The translations under genes and the position numbers were made by a program. A stretch of 17,144 nucleotides of DNA from JADJLQ01 sp034439915 (GTDB taxonomy: Bacteria > Bacteroidota > Bacteroidia > Chitinophagales > Saprospiraceae). The notes beneath the pieces were generated by a model. The model made no database searches. It saw nothing but the letters and a program-made list of their open reading frames with translations, and was not told the DNA's origin. Below, one piece after another: positions 15,577-17,144 of the stretch (positions within the stretch are counted from its first letter, which is position 1; every line of letters starts with the position of its first letter). Location: positions 1 through 17,144 of the forward strand of contig JAWXBI010000241.1 in the NCBI GenBank assembly GCA_034439915.1. The letters are read 5' to 3'.

Positions 15577-16374
15577 ATGACTAAACTATCACTACAAATA
15601 ATACCAACTGATTTGCTGGAGCGGTACAAAGACGACTTTGATAAAAATGCAAAGAAAGGTTTTGAAGAACTTTACGACAGTGAAATAAGCATGGATACAT
15701 TTAGTTTTTACACTTCGGTTGCAGCGGTATATTCATCAAAGATTGAAGGAGAAAATATTGACTTGGATTCTTTCATCAAGCACAAACGATTTGGCACAAC
15801 GTGTCAGCCCGACTACACACGAAAAATTGACGACTTGTATGATGCTTATTTGTTTGCTCAAAAAACTAAACTTTCGGCTAAATCACTTGAGCATGCGCAT
15901 GCACAACTCACCAAACATATTTTACAGAAAACCCAGCAAGGCAAATTCAGAAAAATAAACATGTTTGTCGTAACCAAAGACGGCAAGATTGAATATGTGG
16001 CAGCAGCACCCGACAAGTTGAAATCTGAAATGAAAAAATTTTATATCGACATGGACACCTTGCTTAAAGCCAATTTAAGTTTTGAAGAAGTTTTCTTTTT
16101 CGCTTCTTTGCTGCATTTGGTATTTGTAAAAATTCATCCGTTTGAAGATGGTAACGGCAGAACATCACGGTTGCTTGAAAAATGGTTCATTGCGCAAAAA
16201 CTTGGCGATAACGCATGGTTCATTCAAAGTGAAAGAAACTATTACGACCAGCATCAGACCTATTATAACAACATCAGGCGATTGGGATTGGAGTATGATG
16301 AGTTGAATTACGCAGAAGCACTTCCGTTTTTGCAAATTTTACCCAATGCCATTAACTACAAAGGAAACGCATGA
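15577..16374 (+). CDS. Fic family protein (AMP transferase), with N-terminal inhibitory motif
   Basis: Fic enzymes transfer AMP, or sometimes another nucleotide moiety, from a nucleotide to a hydroxyl of a target protein. In this 265-aa protein the catalytic loop is complete: HPFEDGNGRTSR at 187-198, with H187 as base, E190/D191 for the metal, and N193, R195 and R198 for the phosphates. An inhibitory helix motif [S/T]xxxE[G/N] is present before it as SSKIEG (53-58, E57), which marks the class with a built-in N-terminal brake. The protein is therefore self-controlled and needs no separate antitoxin. A substrate-binding flap is likely around residues 125-142. There is no C-terminal winged-helix domain. 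It starts 27 nt after the truncated glycosyltransferase and stands apart in theme from its neighbours, suggesting it came in by transfer. Confidence 0.92.
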   Translation: MTKLSLQIIPTDLLERYKDDFDKNAKKGFEELYDSEISMDTFSFYTSVAAVYSSKIEGENIDLDSFIKHKRFGTTCQPDYTRKIDDLYDAYLFAQKTKLSAKSLEHAHAQLTKHILQKTQQGKFRKINMFVVTKDGKIEYVAAAPDKLKSEMKKFYIDMDTLLKANLSFEEVFFFASLLHLVFVKIHPFEDGNGRTSRLLEKWFIAQKLGDNAWFIQSERNYYDQHQTYYNNIRRLGLEYDELNYAEALPFLQILPNAINYKGNA

Positions 16375-16488
16375 GAGGTATCATCATACATAAACACTAT
16401 TGCAACATCATGAGAATCGATAGTGGTATCTGCGGTGATAGCAACAATTGGAGCAATTAGGTTGAATCGAAGGAATTACATCTTTCCT

Positions 16489-16664
16489 TTAAACCTCCAC
16501 CACCTTTGCCAGTGCCTTATACCTGCACAAGCATTGGCCATCTTCATCTGTTCAATGGAATGGCATTCCGAATCGAATAAAGCTGGAGATGCTACTAATA
16601 TACAGATACATCTCGCCCGGCTGGTAGCTACGTTGAGCCGGTTGAGGTTGTAAAGAAAAATCAA
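16489..16664 (-). pseudogene. C-terminal remnant of a superfamily I DNA/RNA helicase (AAA_12 type)
   Basis: The minus strand reads FLYNLNRLNVATSRARC, then VASPALFDSECHSIEQMKMANA. This is the usual C-terminal motif VI region and tail of AAA_12-type helicases, including those fused to RecB-like nucleases. Near 16528 one T seems lost: adding it restores LCRYKALAKVVEV and a TAA at 16489-16491, the normal family ending. Without it the frame runs on to 16476. Nothing of the helicase is found upstream of 16664, so only about 55 of its many hundred codons remain. Confidence 0.75.
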
Positions 16665-16855
16665 ACCGGGAGGGGGATAGAAACTCCGTAGGCCGTGTCG
16701 TGCTAAGTGGGCACTATGATGAGGACGAGTTCTTCAAATTCACCGAGAGAATGATCATACATACCAGTCTATATTAGTGAAGATTTGAATAATATACTTA
16801 TAACTGATCTAGACTAAAACTAAAACACTGAAACGAGAATATACACACCTCATCG

Positions 16856-16912
16856 GATACAGTTCCTTCTTTCTCTACAAAAGCCCTAATTTGCAAGTTC
16901 TAAAACTGTATC
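16856..16912 (+). promoter_or_regulatory. Inverted repeat in the hicB leader
   Basis: GATACAGTT (16856-16864) and AACTGTATC (16904-16912) are perfect inverted copies with 39 nt between them; the right arm ends at the base before the ATG. HicB proteins are known to bind operators in their own promoter, so this is a possible operator, or an RNA stem that masks the start. Neither is shown. Confidence 0.35.
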
Positions 16913-17137
16913 ATGGAAGGAACTATTCAAATCCACATAGAAAAACTGCCTGAAGGTGTTTATCTGGCAACCTCAAATGACATTCAAGGGCTTGTGGCTC
17001 AAGGCCGAACAATAACTGAAACCCTCGAGATAGCCAGGGATGTGGTAAAGAAGCTATTGGAGTCCCAGACAGAAAATGCCGGTCGGGTAACTAAGCTCGG
17101 TGATAATTTTGACTATCCGCTTGTGATCGGAATCTGA
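16913..17137 (+). CDS. HicB-like antitoxin (type II toxin-antitoxin system)
   Basis: A 74-aa protein with the small HicB fold. Its N-terminal strand-rich part (IQIHIEKLPEGVYLATSNDIQGLVAQG) resembles the partly degraded RNase-H-like core of HicB, with the typical LVAQGRTITETLEIARDVVKKLLE helix. HicB binds and blocks the mRNA-cleaving toxin HicA and often represses its own operon. It is shorter than HicB forms that carry an extra DNA-binding domain at the C-terminus. An ATG at 17139-17141, one base after its stop, would start the next gene just where hicA is expected in this gene order, but the window ends there. An inverted repeat precedes the start. The ATG at 16913 is the only good start. 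Confidence 0.82.
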   Translation: MEGTIQIHIEKLPEGVYLATSNDIQGLVAQGRTITETLEIARDVVKKLLESQTENAGRVTKLGDNFDYPLVIGI

Positions 17138-17144
17138 TATGGGG

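Larger units (their letters stand above)
16375..16912. other. Gene-poor region, 538 nt, with gene remnants
   Basis: Between the fic and hicB-like genes no intact gene is seen. The left part (16375-16488) shows nothing I can name. Positions 16489-16664 hold a minus-strand helicase scrap. Positions 16646-16777 are open on the plus strand without a start codon and read as a protein-like stretch (GRVVLSGHYDEDEFFKF) of unknown origin. The last 100 nt are AT-rich and carry the inverted repeat of the hicB leader. Confidence 0.5.

Noticed and set aside
16423..16653. 76-aa open frame on the plus strand
   Set aside because: It is opposite the helicase remnant, whose protein match on the minus strand is much more convincing.
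16690..16740. Hammerhead-ribozyme-like string TGATGAGGACGAG after a GTGC/GCAC hairpin
   Set aside because: The core base before TGATGA is A instead of C, there is no proper stem II, and no GAAA follows. The same bases read well as protein in one plus-strand frame.

Overview
The window looks like chromosomal DNA of a Bacteroidota bacterium, possibly of the Saprospirales/Cytophagales type; that narrower placement is inference. The evidence is moderate AT richness, few Shine-Dalgarno sites, short lipoprotein signals, a TPR/class III cyclase protein, and best-recognised families that are common in that phylum.

Layout. Positions 1-640 hold tRNA-Pro(TGG), a clear intrinsic terminator and one small unknown ORF. 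Positions 637-5115 are a leftward block: MFS exporter, SLC13-type sulfate permease with two RCK_C domains, APS kinase (cysC) and PAP phosphatase (cysQ). The permease and cysC are 1 nt apart. Positions 5338-6957 carry a rightward sulfatase with the CSPTR formylglycine motif. Positions 7010-10175 carry two leftward tandem paralogues of the aryl-sulfate sulfotransferase (ASST) family, both predicted lipoproteins. Positions 10288-11576 are an ISKra4-like insertion sequence with 20/23-matching terminal inverted repeats and a perfect 9-bp target duplication. Its transposase is dead, with three in-frame stops and one frameshift. It sits in what was a 181-bp divergent promoter region between ASST 2 and a PAPS-type sulfotransferase (11655-12335).

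The sulfur genes can be read as one economy of sulfate esters. The sulfatase frees sulfate outside the cytoplasm, the ASST lipoproteins move sulfuryl groups between phenols, and the permease imports sulfate. APS kinase makes PAPS, the sulfotransferase spends it, and CysQ removes the PAP by-product. No sulfate-reduction genes (cysH, cysI/J) and no ATP sulfurylase (cysD/N) are in the window. The coupling is inference from neighbourhood and families.

The right part (12336-17144) is less orderly and shows decay. A class III adenylate cyclase is cut from its signal peptide by an in-frame TAG. Its stop codon lies inside the first of three 30-nt tandem units, each able to fold into a hairpin with a GAGA (GNRA) tetraloop. 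Then come a small membrane protein, a family 28-like glycosyltransferase cut after its N-terminal part, a Fic protein with its own inhibitory motif, a frameshifted C-terminal scrap of a superfamily I helicase on the minus strand, and a HicB-like antitoxin whose HicA partner probably starts at the last bases of the window.
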